Below, piece by piece: positions 1 to 5,527 of a stretch of 9,609 nt of DNA (positions are counted from its first letter, which is position 1; each line of letters starts with the position of its first letter). This DNA comes from an uncultured Synergistia bacterium (GTDB lineage Bacteria > Eremiobacterota > SpSt-956 > JAKJGF01): the NCBI GenBank assembly GCA_937888925.1, contig CALARM010001168.1, positions 1-9,609 of the forward strand, given 5' to 3'. Made by a program: the position numbers and the translations under genes. Under the pieces are notes generated by a model that was not told the DNA's origin, ran no database searches, and saw only the letters and a program-made list of their open reading frames with translations.

Positions 1-12
1 TGAAACGGTCAT
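1..12 (-). CDS. 5' end of an unidentified gene (first four codons only)
   Basis: On the minus strand an ATG at 12-10 is followed by codons for Thr, Val and Ser and then the window ends. The start is supported by an AGGAGG Shine-Dalgarno at 27-22 with a 9-nt spacer. Four residues (MTVS) do not allow a function to be named. The gene is divergent from the TPR gene at 348, with about 335 nt of repeat-bearing AT-rich DNA between them. Confidence 0.6.
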
Positions 13-21
13 AAAAATCTC

Positions 22-27
22 CCTCCT
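22..27 (-). promoter_or_regulatory. Shine-Dalgarno of the gene leaving the left edge
   Basis: AGGAGG on the minus strand, 9 nt before the ATG at 12-10. It is the main evidence that a gene starts here. The AT-rich stretch upstream (33-51) contains TATAAT- and TATAAA-like hexamers, but I find no well-spaced -35 box. Confidence 0.6.
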
Positions 28-71
28 CAATTATTATATTTTATATTTATAGCTTTTCATGACTTTGTTTT

Positions 72-98
72 GTGACGCGTAACGCGTAACGCGTCACG
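72..98. repeat. Heptamer tandem array, GTGACGC/GTAACGC type
   Basis: The stretch splits exactly into 7-nt units: GTGACGC, GTAACGC, GTAACGC and GTCACG(G). It is GC-rich within very AT-rich flanks. The ends GTGACGCGT (72-80) and ACGCGTCAC (89-97) are inverted copies of each other. The array matches the reverse complement of 291-322 over about 16 nt. Confidence 0.85.
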
Positions 99-207
99 GG
101 AGGATACAGTTATGAAGTAAGCTATCATTTATTGAATATAATGAATTATTCTCAATATAATAATAAAATCCTTTTACAGGAAAATTATATTATTTCATTA
201 AGAACTA

Positions 208-236
208 TTGATTATAAAATTTATATACTTTATCAT
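208..236 (+). promoter_or_regulatory. Candidate promoter for the TPR gene
   Basis: TTGATT (208-213), a 17-nt spacer and TATCAT (231-236) resemble a sigma-70-type promoter (4/6 and 5/6 matches). A perfect TATAAT also occurs at 245-250 but without a good -35 box. In DNA this AT-rich such matches arise easily by chance, so the call is tentative. Confidence 0.35.
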
Positions 237-290
237 GATTTATATATAATATATTTGTTATATATAGAGAATATCATCGTTTATGTAAAC

Positions 291-322
291 CACGCGTCAC
301 GCGTTACGCGTCACGCGTCACG
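291..322. repeat. Heptamer tandem array, GCGTCAC/GCGTTAC type
   Basis: After CAC, the units are GCGTCAC (294-300), GCGTTAC (301-307), GCGTCAC (308-314) and GCGTCAC (315-321). This is the opposite orientation to the array at 72-98. It lies 26 nt upstream of the TPR start and would be in that gene's 5' leader. Confidence 0.85.
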
Positions 323-347
323 ATTAAACAAAGAAAGGGTGGTCTTT

Positions 348-1775
348 ATGAAAAAATATTCTATTATTCTATCTATTTTATTGATTTTCCTCATTTCTTA
401 CTTTCTGTCAGCCACAAGAGAAAGCCGGGGGGTAGACGTGAGGATTCTTGCCATATCTTCTTTTAATATTATTCCTGACAATGTTGCTGAAAGATATGTA
501 GGTTCGGGACTTGCCGATACTGTTATTACAAAACTTTCAACAATAGAAGGACTGCGACTTATAGAGAGAACTCAACTTGAAAGAGCAAAAAAGAGAATAG
601 GCCTGGGACAGGATGAAATGATTACTGAAGAGATTGCCTTTAAGCTGGCTGATATGCTTAAAGCAGATATAGTTATGCTGGGAACTATTCAGAGTTCAAG
701 AGATAAATTTAAAGTTTCTACAAAAACCCTTGATGTAAAGACTAAAGATGTCAGGGTTTTTACGAGTGATTCCATATATATGGGTGAAGGTATTAAGGGA
801 ATAGAAAATAATATAGAACCACTTAATAATGTCCATGATCAGATAGCTAAAAATGTAACTGATATTATGGGGGTAAAGCTGAGTGAAAAACAGGAAGAAG
901 TGGTAAAGAAGGATTTTACCAGTTCCGGTCCTGCCTATATATCCTATGCAAAGGCCAGAGATTTTTATGTCAGGTATACGAAAGAAGATAATGAAAAAGC
1001 AATTGAACTGTTTCAGAATGCAATAAACATTGATCCTTCCTATGCCCTTGCCTGGGCAGGACTGGGAGATGCCTGTGCTCAGAAGGCAGGCCCCTTTAAA
1101 AGTAGTGAAACAGGTGTTTTTGAAAAATCTATTGAAGCGAGTAAGAAAGCCATTGAACTTGATCCTGCCCTTCCTGAAGGTTATAAATCCCTTGCCCTTG
1201 CTTATACTTACAGGGGAGTTTATGAAAAGAACGACGGAGATATAGCTGAAGCAATAAGTAATTATACTAAAGCTCTTGAATTTAACCCCTACTATGTAGA
1301 TGCCTATTTGAATCTCGGTAAGATTTATGTGTTTAAAGGAGATGTAGAGAAAGCCCTGGCAAACTGTCAGAAGGCACTTGAACTTGACCCCGGTTATTCT
1401 CATGGACATCTTTATATGGGGATTGTTTATATGAAACAGGAAAAGCATAAAGATTCATTAGCAGAATTCGACAGGGCAATAGAACTGGAAAATCAGGCAA
1501 AAACATCTGATAGTACAGTTGTTTTAAATGCTTCTGTTCTTAAAGGTATGTCTCTTATAGTATTGCAGAAATATGATGATGCTCTTACGTCTTTAAACAG
1601 AGCCCTTGAGATCAATCCGGATTACCCTGTCACACACTTTGCCCTGGGTACTTTATATGCTCTTCAGGATGATAAAATAAAAGCTGAAGAAGAAATCAAT
1701 ATTTATCTGAAACTTGACCCGACCGGGGAATATGCGGAAAGGGCAAAAGAAATACTGGAAAAAATGAAGGAATAA
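348..1775 (+). CDS. Exported TolB/CsgG-like domain protein with TPR repeats
   Basis: The protein has 475 aa. The start at 348 is chosen because an SD-like AAGGGTGG lies about 5 nt before it and because a Lys-Lys plus hydrophobic signal (residues 2-21) begins there. Residues about 30-150 resemble the TolB-like/CsgG/FlgO N-terminal fold: a beta strand, then GSGLADTVITKLS, a GLRLIER-type strand, and ADIVMLGTIQ. Residues about 197-460 are TPR units, roughly seven, with classic endings such as ALELDPGY and ALEINPDY. The family often pairs sensing or assembly domains with TPR scaffolds in the envelope; a specific partner cannot be named. The signal could be a cleaved signal peptide (LSA before Thr23) or a membrane anchor. 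It is transcribed alone and converges on the glycosyltransferase operon. The domain call is by eye. Confidence 0.8.
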   Translation: MKKYSIILSILLIFLISYFLSATRESRGVDVRILAISSFNIIPDNVAERYVGSGLADTVITKLSTIEGLRLIERTQLERAKKRIGLGQDEMITEEIAFKLADMLKADIVMLGTIQSSRDKFKVSTKTLDVKTKDVRVFTSDSIYMGEGIKGIENNIEPLNNVHDQIAKNVTDIMGVKLSEKQEEVVKKDFTSSGPAYISYAKARDFYVRYTKEDNEKAIELFQNAINIDPSYALAWAGLGDACAQKAGPFKSSETGVFEKSIEASKKAIELDPALPEGYKSLALAYTYRGVYEKNDGDIAEAISNYTKALEFNPYYVDAYLNLGKIYVFKGDVEKALANCQKALELDPGYSHGHLYMGIVYMKQEKHKDSLAEFDRAIELENQAKTSDSTVVLNASVLKGMSLIVLQKYDDALTSLNRALEINPDYPVTHFALGTLYALQDDKIKAEEEINIYLKLDPTGEYAERAKEILEKMKE

Positions 1776-1782
1776 TATGTTA

Positions 1783-1817
1783 GTGACGTGTGACGGGTTA
1801 CGCGTCACACGTCACGA
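1783..1817. terminator. Heptamer-built hairpin between convergent genes, possible bidirectional terminator
   Basis: GTGACGTGTGACG (1783-1795) and CGTCACACGTCAC (1803-1815) form a perfect 13-bp stem with a 7-nt loop. The sequence is five heptamers: GTGACGT, GTGACGG, GTTACGC, GTCACAC, GTCACGA. It starts 8 nt after the TPR stop. Its right arm contains the last codons and the TGA of the convergent GT2 gene. Neither side has a clear U-run, so efficient intrinsic termination is not shown. The inverted repeat itself is certain. Confidence 0.45.
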
Positions 1818-2647
1818 CAAAATTTCCATTTCCAGAAATATTTTATACCACTCCATATATGAATCAAGAGCAATCTGTTTAAACCTTTTGCACTGTCTCT
1901 TTTATGGTGGTGAATAACTTCTATAAAGGGGTAATAACATACATCATATCCTTTCCTGTGAACACGGCGGCAGAAATCTACATCTTCGAAATACATATAA
2001 AATCTTTTGTCAAACATTCCGACGTCATTAATAATTTCTCTTTTCGTAAATAAAAAAGCCCCCAGCAACCAGTCTACAGAAGTTATTTCTTCATAATTCG
2101 ATAAAGGTTTTATATATGCTTCAACCCTTTTTTTTGCATAAGGAAATATTTGAAAAATTTTTATTCTTTTGAACATTACAGTGATTATATCAGGAAATTT
2201 CCTGCACGAAGTCTGGATTGTTCCGTCTGTGTTAATCAATTTACATCCGAGAAGTCCTGTTTTTTTATGTTCATTCATATATTCAAATAGAGGGGAAAAT
2301 GAAAATTTTTCACCTGCAATAATATCAGGGTTAAGAAATAACAGAAAATCGCCTGACGAATATTTTATTCCCTGATTGCACGCCGCAGCAAAACCTTTAT
2401 TTGTAACATTTTCTATGACATGAACAGAAGGAAATTGTTCTTTTATTATTCTGACTGTATTATCGGTGGAATGATTGTCAATAACAATAATCTCTGAAGA
2501 TATATTCTGCAATTTTTTTTCCAGACATGACAGACATTCTGTAATTACGTCTTTTGAGTTGTATGTGACTGTGATGATTGATAATAAAATCGTGATGCGT
2601 GAGTCGTGAGTGGTGACTCGTGAGTCGTGAAAAGTGAACTGGGACAT
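1805..2647 (-). CDS. Family 2 glycosyltransferase (rhamnosyltransferase-like)
   Basis: The ORF encodes 280 aa with a GT-A fold GT2 pattern: LSIITVTYNS (22-31), IDNHSTDNT (56-64), NKGFAAACNQG (83-93), LNPD as the metal/nucleotide-sugar motif (105-108) and FYMYFEDVDFCRR (216-228) as the acceptor/catalytic region. It would add a sugar, perhaps rhamnose, to a surface glycan at the cytoplasmic membrane face. It is the last gene of the minus-strand operon. The start is uncertain: the only in-frame ATG (2647) has no SD, and residues 5-19 are translated heptamer repeat. An in-frame ATT at 2590 would give a normal GT2 N-terminus of 261 aa. The last codons (CRDV) also come from a repeat hairpin. The sugar and acceptor are not readable from sequence. 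Confidence 0.85.
   Translation of the reverse strand: MSQFTFHDSRVTTHDSRITILLSIITVTYNSKDVITECLSCLEKKLQNISSEIIVIDNHSTDNTVRIIKEQFPSVHVIENVTNKGFAAACNQGIKYSSGDFLLFLNPDIIAGEKFSFSPLFEYMNEHKKTGLLGCKLINTDGTIQTSCRKFPDIITVMFKRIKIFQIFPYAKKRVEAYIKPLSNYEEITSVDWLLGAFLFTKREIINDVGMFDKRFYMYFEDVDFCRRVHRKGYDVCYYPFIEVIHHHKRDSAKGLNRLLLIHIWSGIKYFWKWKFCRDV
2592..2640. repeat. Heptamer tandem array, GTGANNN type, inside the 5' end of a GT2 gene
   Basis: Seven consecutive 7-nt units on the plus strand: GTGATGC, GTGAGTC, GTGAGTG, GTGACTC, GTGAGTC, GTGAAAA, GTGAACT. GTGA is constant and the last three positions vary. On the minus strand the array encodes the HDSRVTT/HDSRIT-like N-terminal residues of the GT2 protein if its ATG at 2647 is used. 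Confidence 0.85.
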
Positions 2648-2651
2648 AACC

Positions 2652-2700
2652 GGTCACTGGTCACTGGTCACTGGTCACTGGTCACTGGTCACTGCTCACT
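2652..2700. repeat. Heptamer tandem array, GGTCACT x6 plus one variant
   Basis: Six perfect GGTCACT units (2652-2693) and one GCTCACT (2694-2700). It is the most homogeneous array in the window, so probably the youngest. It runs from the gap between GT9 and GT2 into the GT9 gene, supplying its last codons (SSDQ) and its TGA stop at 2684-2682. Confidence 0.95.
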
Positions 2701-3704
2701 CCTTTCACCAGTTCTAAAACTTCTTCCACTTCTATGGATTTCATACATTTATATTCAGAATTTTTTCCTTCACAGGCAGGTCTGTTATAACAGGGGTAAC
2801 ACATAGTATTACCTTTTGAAATGACCTTTGCTCCTGGAGAAAGCCATATTCTGTAATCATTTCCTCCGTTTAACATAATGGCAGGCACTCCGAGAGCCCA
2901 TGCGGCATGGTGGGAAAAACTGTCAAGGCCGATCAATAATTTTACGGACGAGAGTTTTCTGAAAAATTCTTCCAGATTTCCGCATTGAATAACAGTGTTT
3001 TTATTTATTACGTCGGCAAATATATCTTCTATTTTATCTTTTTCCTTTTCAGAACAAAAAATCCATATGTTAAAGTTTTGTTTTACAAGAAGTTTTATCA
3101 GGATTTTCCATTTATTCCACTGCCATAATTTGTGTTTTTGACCTGCCACGGGATGTATAGCTATCAGGTTATCTATTTTATTATTCTCTTTTACATAAAT
3201 TTCCGGTTTCCCCTGAATGGTGCATCCGAGACTTCTGGCAATATGGTTGTTAATATCATATATATTTAAAAGATTTTTTTCTACCGGAATGGACATGGTC
3301 AGAAGGTATGTTCCTCCCTGTCTTACAAGATTTCTGAAAGGATGTCCTTTGTCCCATATGACACTGATGTTTTTTTCAGGTTTTATAAGGGAACCTATGA
3401 AGTTTTCCCTCATGTCTCCCATGTTATTTAAACATATATGATATCTGGTTTTCCTCAGTGTTATTATCTGTTTCATGAGATCGACAGATGTAAGAAAATT
3501 GAAATTTTTCTCTGTCCCTACGGGGAAATTCCCGTAATAGATATTATTCATGAAAGGGTTGTTCATAAATATATCTCTAAATTCAGGTCTTGTAAATATG
3601 TCTATCTTATAATCGGGAAAATTTCTGCCCAGGGAATTAAGAATACCTGTCCCTATGACAGTATCTCCGAAATTTCTGCAGAGAAGTAAAAGAATTCTTT
3701 TAAT
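2682..3704 (-). CDS. Family 9 glycosyltransferase (heptosyltransferase-like), apparent ATT start
   Basis: From an ATT at 3704-3702 the frame gives 340 aa, the normal GT9 size. The N-terminus KRILLLLCRNFGDTVIGTG is the typical first Rossmann strand and glycine loop of this family. Further on are IAIHPVAG with KLWQWNKW, and GLDSFSHHAAWALGVPAIMLNGG, the donor-binding region, then the Cys-rich C-terminus (CYPCYNRPAC, KCMKSIEVEEV). The family moves heptose or another sugar from a nucleotide donor onto LPS core or a similar glycan. The first in-frame ATG (3566) would delete 46 conserved residues, so I reject it. The ATT overlaps the upstream TAA as ATTAA, with a GGAG 10 nt before it. The last four residues are encoded by the GGTCACT array. 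Confidence 0.85.
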   Translation of the reverse strand: MKRILLLLCRNFGDTVIGTGILNSLGRNFPDYKIDIFTRPEFRDIFMNNPFMNNIYYGNFPVGTEKNFNFLTSVDLMKQIITLRKTRYHICLNNMGDMRENFIGSLIKPEKNISVIWDKGHPFRNLVRQGGTYLLTMSIPVEKNLLNIYDINNHIARSLGCTIQGKPEIYVKENNKIDNLIAIHPVAGQKHKLWQWNKWKILIKLLVKQNFNIWIFCSEKEKDKIEDIFADVINKNTVIQCGNLEEFFRKLSSVKLLIGLDSFSHHAAWALGVPAIMLNGGNDYRIWLSPGAKVISKGNTMCYPCYNRPACEGKNSEYKCMKSIEVEEVLELVKGVSSDQ

Positions 3705-4614
3705 CTTCCATCAGCTCCAGTTTTCTTGTCCTTATATTATTTATTATACCCAGTTTTATAAAGATCCATCTCATTACTCTTCCTGATAGATAGAGAGGAT
3801 AAAGGCATAACAGAGCCGGAATACCGCCAAGATATTTTTTTATATAGTGAAAATAATCAATCCAGTGTACAAATTCTACCATAGAAACCCTGTTCATGGA
3901 AATACTTTCGTAATGAATAACATGTCCATAGGGCAAAAATATAACCCTGTATCCGAGTTTCCCTGTTCTTATACATATTTCGTCATCGGTAAAAGACAGC
4001 CTGAATGTTTCATCAAAGCCACCGAGTTTATCTAAAAAATCTTTTTTAAATAACATCAGAGCACCCTGAATGACCTGGGTGTCGACAGGGGTAGAGGGAA
4101 TACTGCAGTTACTTTCATAATAGAGATTTTTTAAATAATTTCGTAAAAATTTTATTTTCAGAAATATATAGAAAGGAGTAAATTCTGCCAGAAAAGCAGG
4201 AATATCTTTTATTTTTCTTCTCGTTCCCTGAAGTTTTCCGTCAGGAAAATAAAGAGGGCATGATATGATACCCGTGTCGGGATGTTTCTCTATATATTCA
4301 ATCATAGGGATAAAAGGATCTTCTACTATTTCGGTATCGGAATTAAGGGTTGCCACATATTCGCCCGAGGCTATATTGAATCCCTGGTTATTTGCCTTTG
4401 CAAAATAAAAATTTTCACTATTTTTTATAATTTTGACTAATGGGAAGAGTTTTTCTATACTAGAAACTCCGTCGTCTTTAGAATTATTGTCCACTACGAT
4501 TATTTCACAGGAGATTTTTTCTGTGATTTTTTTCAGTGATTTTATACAGGGAATTATATGTTCTTTATCATTATACAGTGGAATTACTATGGAAAGTTTT
4601 ATTTTTTCGTTCAT
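3700..4614 (-). CDS. Family 2 glycosyltransferase (rhamnosyltransferase WbbL-like)
   Basis: The protein has 304 aa. GT2 motifs in order are KLSIVIPLYND (6-16), VVDNNSKDD (40-48), FAKANNQGFN (71-80), LNSDTEI (90-96, the DXD-type motif), VIQGALMLFKK (181-191) and RLSFTDDEICIRTGKLGYRV (205-224). A hydrophobic stretch near 261-278 suggests membrane association. It probably transfers a sugar from a nucleotide donor in surface-glycan synthesis; the donor is not determined. The ATG at 4614 lies 6 nt after the TAA of the HEPN gene and has no SD of its own, pointing to translational coupling. Its own TAA overlaps the ATT start of the GT9 gene by 5 nt. Confidence 0.9.
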   Translation of the reverse strand: MNEKIKLSIVIPLYNDKEHIIPCIKSLKKITEKISCEIIVVDNNSKDDGVSSIEKLFPLVKIIKNSENFYFAKANNQGFNIASGEYVATLNSDTEIVEDPFIPMIEYIEKHPDTGIISCPLYFPDGKLQGTRRKIKDIPAFLAEFTPFYIFLKIKFLRNYLKNLYYESNCSIPSTPVDTQVIQGALMLFKKDFLDKLGGFDETFRLSFTDDEICIRTGKLGYRVIFLPYGHVIHYESISMNRVSMVEFVHWIDYFHYIKKYLGGIPALLCLYPLYLSGRVMRWIFIKLGIINNIRTRKLELMED

Positions 4615-4620
4615 GACAGG

Positions 4621-5007
4621 TTATTTTATGACTTCTTCCAGTTTTTCATAGAGTTTCTGAAAGACAGGAGCATTTTTTTTGATAGTACTGTACACGTTAA
4701 GGGCAATATTCATATTATAAGTATGAGAAGTCAGATTTCTGCAATCCAGGAGTTCCAGAAATTGAGCTTCTTCTGTAATCCATCCGTATTTATAGGCTTT
4801 TTTTATACAGTCTCTGGGAGACAGGCAGTCATCGCCGGTGAACCTTAAAACCTGTTTTATGGCTTTCCAGCCGTTCTCATAGGTAAATTCAAACCTCTGT
4901 ATGGTGGCATCCAGTATGATATCATCATCTTTTATATCTCTCTTTAACACTTCAGAGAGCCTGTCTATGGAATCTTTAAATTTTTTTAATTGAATCTGTT
5001 CCGTCAT
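4621..5007 (-). CDS. hepT: HEPN-domain protein, HepT/HI0074 family (toxin of an MNT/HEPN pair)
   Basis: The protein is 128 aa and all-helical in appearance. It matches the HI0074-type nucleotidyltransferase substrate-binding/HepT family: ATIQRFEFTYENGWKAIK (34-51), SPRDCIKKAYKYGWI (63-77) and RNLTSHTY (90-97). The last is the RX4HXY motif (Arg90, His95, Tyr97). In characterised HepT/MntA pairs HEPN is the RNase toxin and the Tyr is AMPylated by MntA. The gene overlaps the MNT gene by 32 nt in another frame, with GAAGGA (5023-5018) 10 nt before its ATG. The glycosyltransferase operon follows after 6 nt. Function as a toxin here is inferred from family membership. Confidence 0.9.
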   Translation of the reverse strand: MTEQIQLKKFKDSIDRLSEVLKRDIKDDDIILDATIQRFEFTYENGWKAIKQVLRFTGDDCLSPRDCIKKAYKYGWITEEAQFLELLDCRNLTSHTYNMNIALNVYSTIKKNAPVFQKLYEKLEEVIK

Positions 5008-5314
5008 AAATCAAGAATCCTTCTTTTATTACAATCTCTTTAAAGTCTTCGTCTAAATTATAAAAATCTACCAGATCGATTGTCTTTAAAGTATAAAGAT
5101 TATCTAAATCTTCCTGTATTGCAAAATAGATCTGTGATGGAATTTTTTCTTTCCATATTATGGCAATATCATAGTCGGAATTTTCTCTGTTTCTATGGGT
5201 TGCACGGGAACCGAATAAAAGAATTTTACAGTCAGGAAGATATTTCTTTGTAATAAGTACAATCTCTTCTAAAATTTCATTACAAGACAAAGGTTTTTTA
5301 TCCATTGATATCAT
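4976..5314 (-). CDS. mntA: MNT-domain minimal nucleotidyltransferase (antitoxin)
   Basis: The protein is 112 aa, the usual size for a stand-alone MNT protein. LLFGSRATHRNRENSDYD (32-49) contains the GSX10DXD motif: Gly35-Ser36, Asp47 and Asp49. IDLVD (79-83) supplies the third acidic residue of the active site. In the type VII system MntA neutralises HepT by transferring AMP to the Tyr of its RX4HXY motif; both halves of that chemistry are intact here. The start at 5314 has a second in-frame ATG at 5305, and neither has a strong SD. It is the first gene after the promoter at 5388-5360 and overlaps the HEPN gene. Confidence 0.9.
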   Translation of the reverse strand: MISMDKKPLSCNEILEEIVLITKKYLPDCKILLFGSRATHRNRENSDYDIAIIWKEKIPSQIYFAIQEDLDNLYTLKTIDLVDFYNLDEDFKEIVIKEGFLIYDGTDSIKKI

Positions 5315-5359
5315 TTCTAAATTAAATATCTCTGTAAAGCTTTTTTCTGCATTTTATTT

Positions 5360-5388
5360 ATTATACTAATAATAATAAACAAAGTAAA
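5360..5388 (-). promoter_or_regulatory. Sigma-70-type promoter of the MNT/HEPN-glycosyltransferase operon
   Basis: On the minus strand TTTACT (5388-5383), a 17-nt spacer and a perfect TATAAT (5365-5360) lie 46 nt before the MNT start. It is the only good promoter I see ahead of the five-gene run, so the glycosyltransferases are probably expressed from it. Confidence 0.6.
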
Positions 5389-5404
5389 TAAATCATTTGT
5401 GTAA

Positions 5405-5454
5405 GCGTTCAGCTATCAGCAGATAGCTAAATGCTGAACGGTTAAGCATTTTTT
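5405..5454. repeat. Heptamer-phased repeat with alternative hairpins
   Basis: Units are GCGTTCA, GCTATCA, GCAGATA, GCTAAAT, GCTGAAC, GGTTAAG (5405-5446). CGTTCAGC (5406-5413) pairs with GCTGAACG (5433-5440), with an inner TATC/GATA pairing. AAATGCT (5429-5435) can instead pair with AGCATTT (5445-5451), which runs into a six-T stretch (5449-5454). It lies between the lipoprotein terminator and the toxin-antitoxin promoter. Confidence 0.65.
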
Positions 5455-5465
5455 ATATATTTACT

Positions 5466-5503
5466 AAAAATATTGAAGGCAAAGGAATAAACCTCTGCCT
5501 TCA
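5466..5503 (-). terminator. Intrinsic terminator of the beta-helix lipoprotein gene
   Basis: Read on the minus strand, TGAAGGCA (5503-5496) pairs with TGCCTTCA (5481-5474). An inner AGG/CCT pairing follows past one mismatch, with a 6-nt loop. The stem is followed by ATATTTTT (5473-5466), a short U-run. It begins 25 nt after the stop at 5528. Confidence 0.75.
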
Positions 5504-5527
5504 GTGTTTTATATTATATAAAATGAA

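Larger units (their letters stand above)
13..347. other. Divergent intergenic region with heptamer arrays and AT-rich core
   Basis: This 335-nt gap has no gene I would support. It holds the SD of the left-edge gene, a GC-rich heptamer array at 72-98, a 192-nt AT-rich core (99-290), and a second heptamer array at 291-322 in the opposite orientation. The core contains a candidate plus-strand promoter (208-236), a 9-bp AT-only inverted repeat (241-249 with 258-266) and an isolated SD-like GGGAGG at 98-103 followed 8 nt later by ATG-AAG-TAA. The reading frame of the TPR gene stays open back to 132. Its upstream part is translated repeat and AT-rich filler, so I do not count it as coding. Confidence 0.7.

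Noticed and set aside
132..347. N-terminal extension of the TPR protein (72 extra residues from an ATG at 132)
   Set aside because: It consists of AT-rich low-complexity codons and translated heptamer repeat (HASRVTR). It has no SD at 132 and would bury the signal sequence that starts at 348.
696..1448. 250-codon open frame on the minus strand inside the TPR gene
   Set aside because: It is the antisense shadow of the TPR coding sequence. It has no SD, an implausible Phe/Ile/Cys-rich composition and no recognisable domain.
2652..2700. CRISPR array
   Set aside because: The units are 7 nt and contiguous, with no spacers and no cas genes. This is a simple tandem repeat.
2682..3566. GT9 protein of 294 aa starting at the ATG at 3566
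   Set aside because: It would lack the first Rossmann strand and glycine loop, which are encoded in the same frame just upstream.
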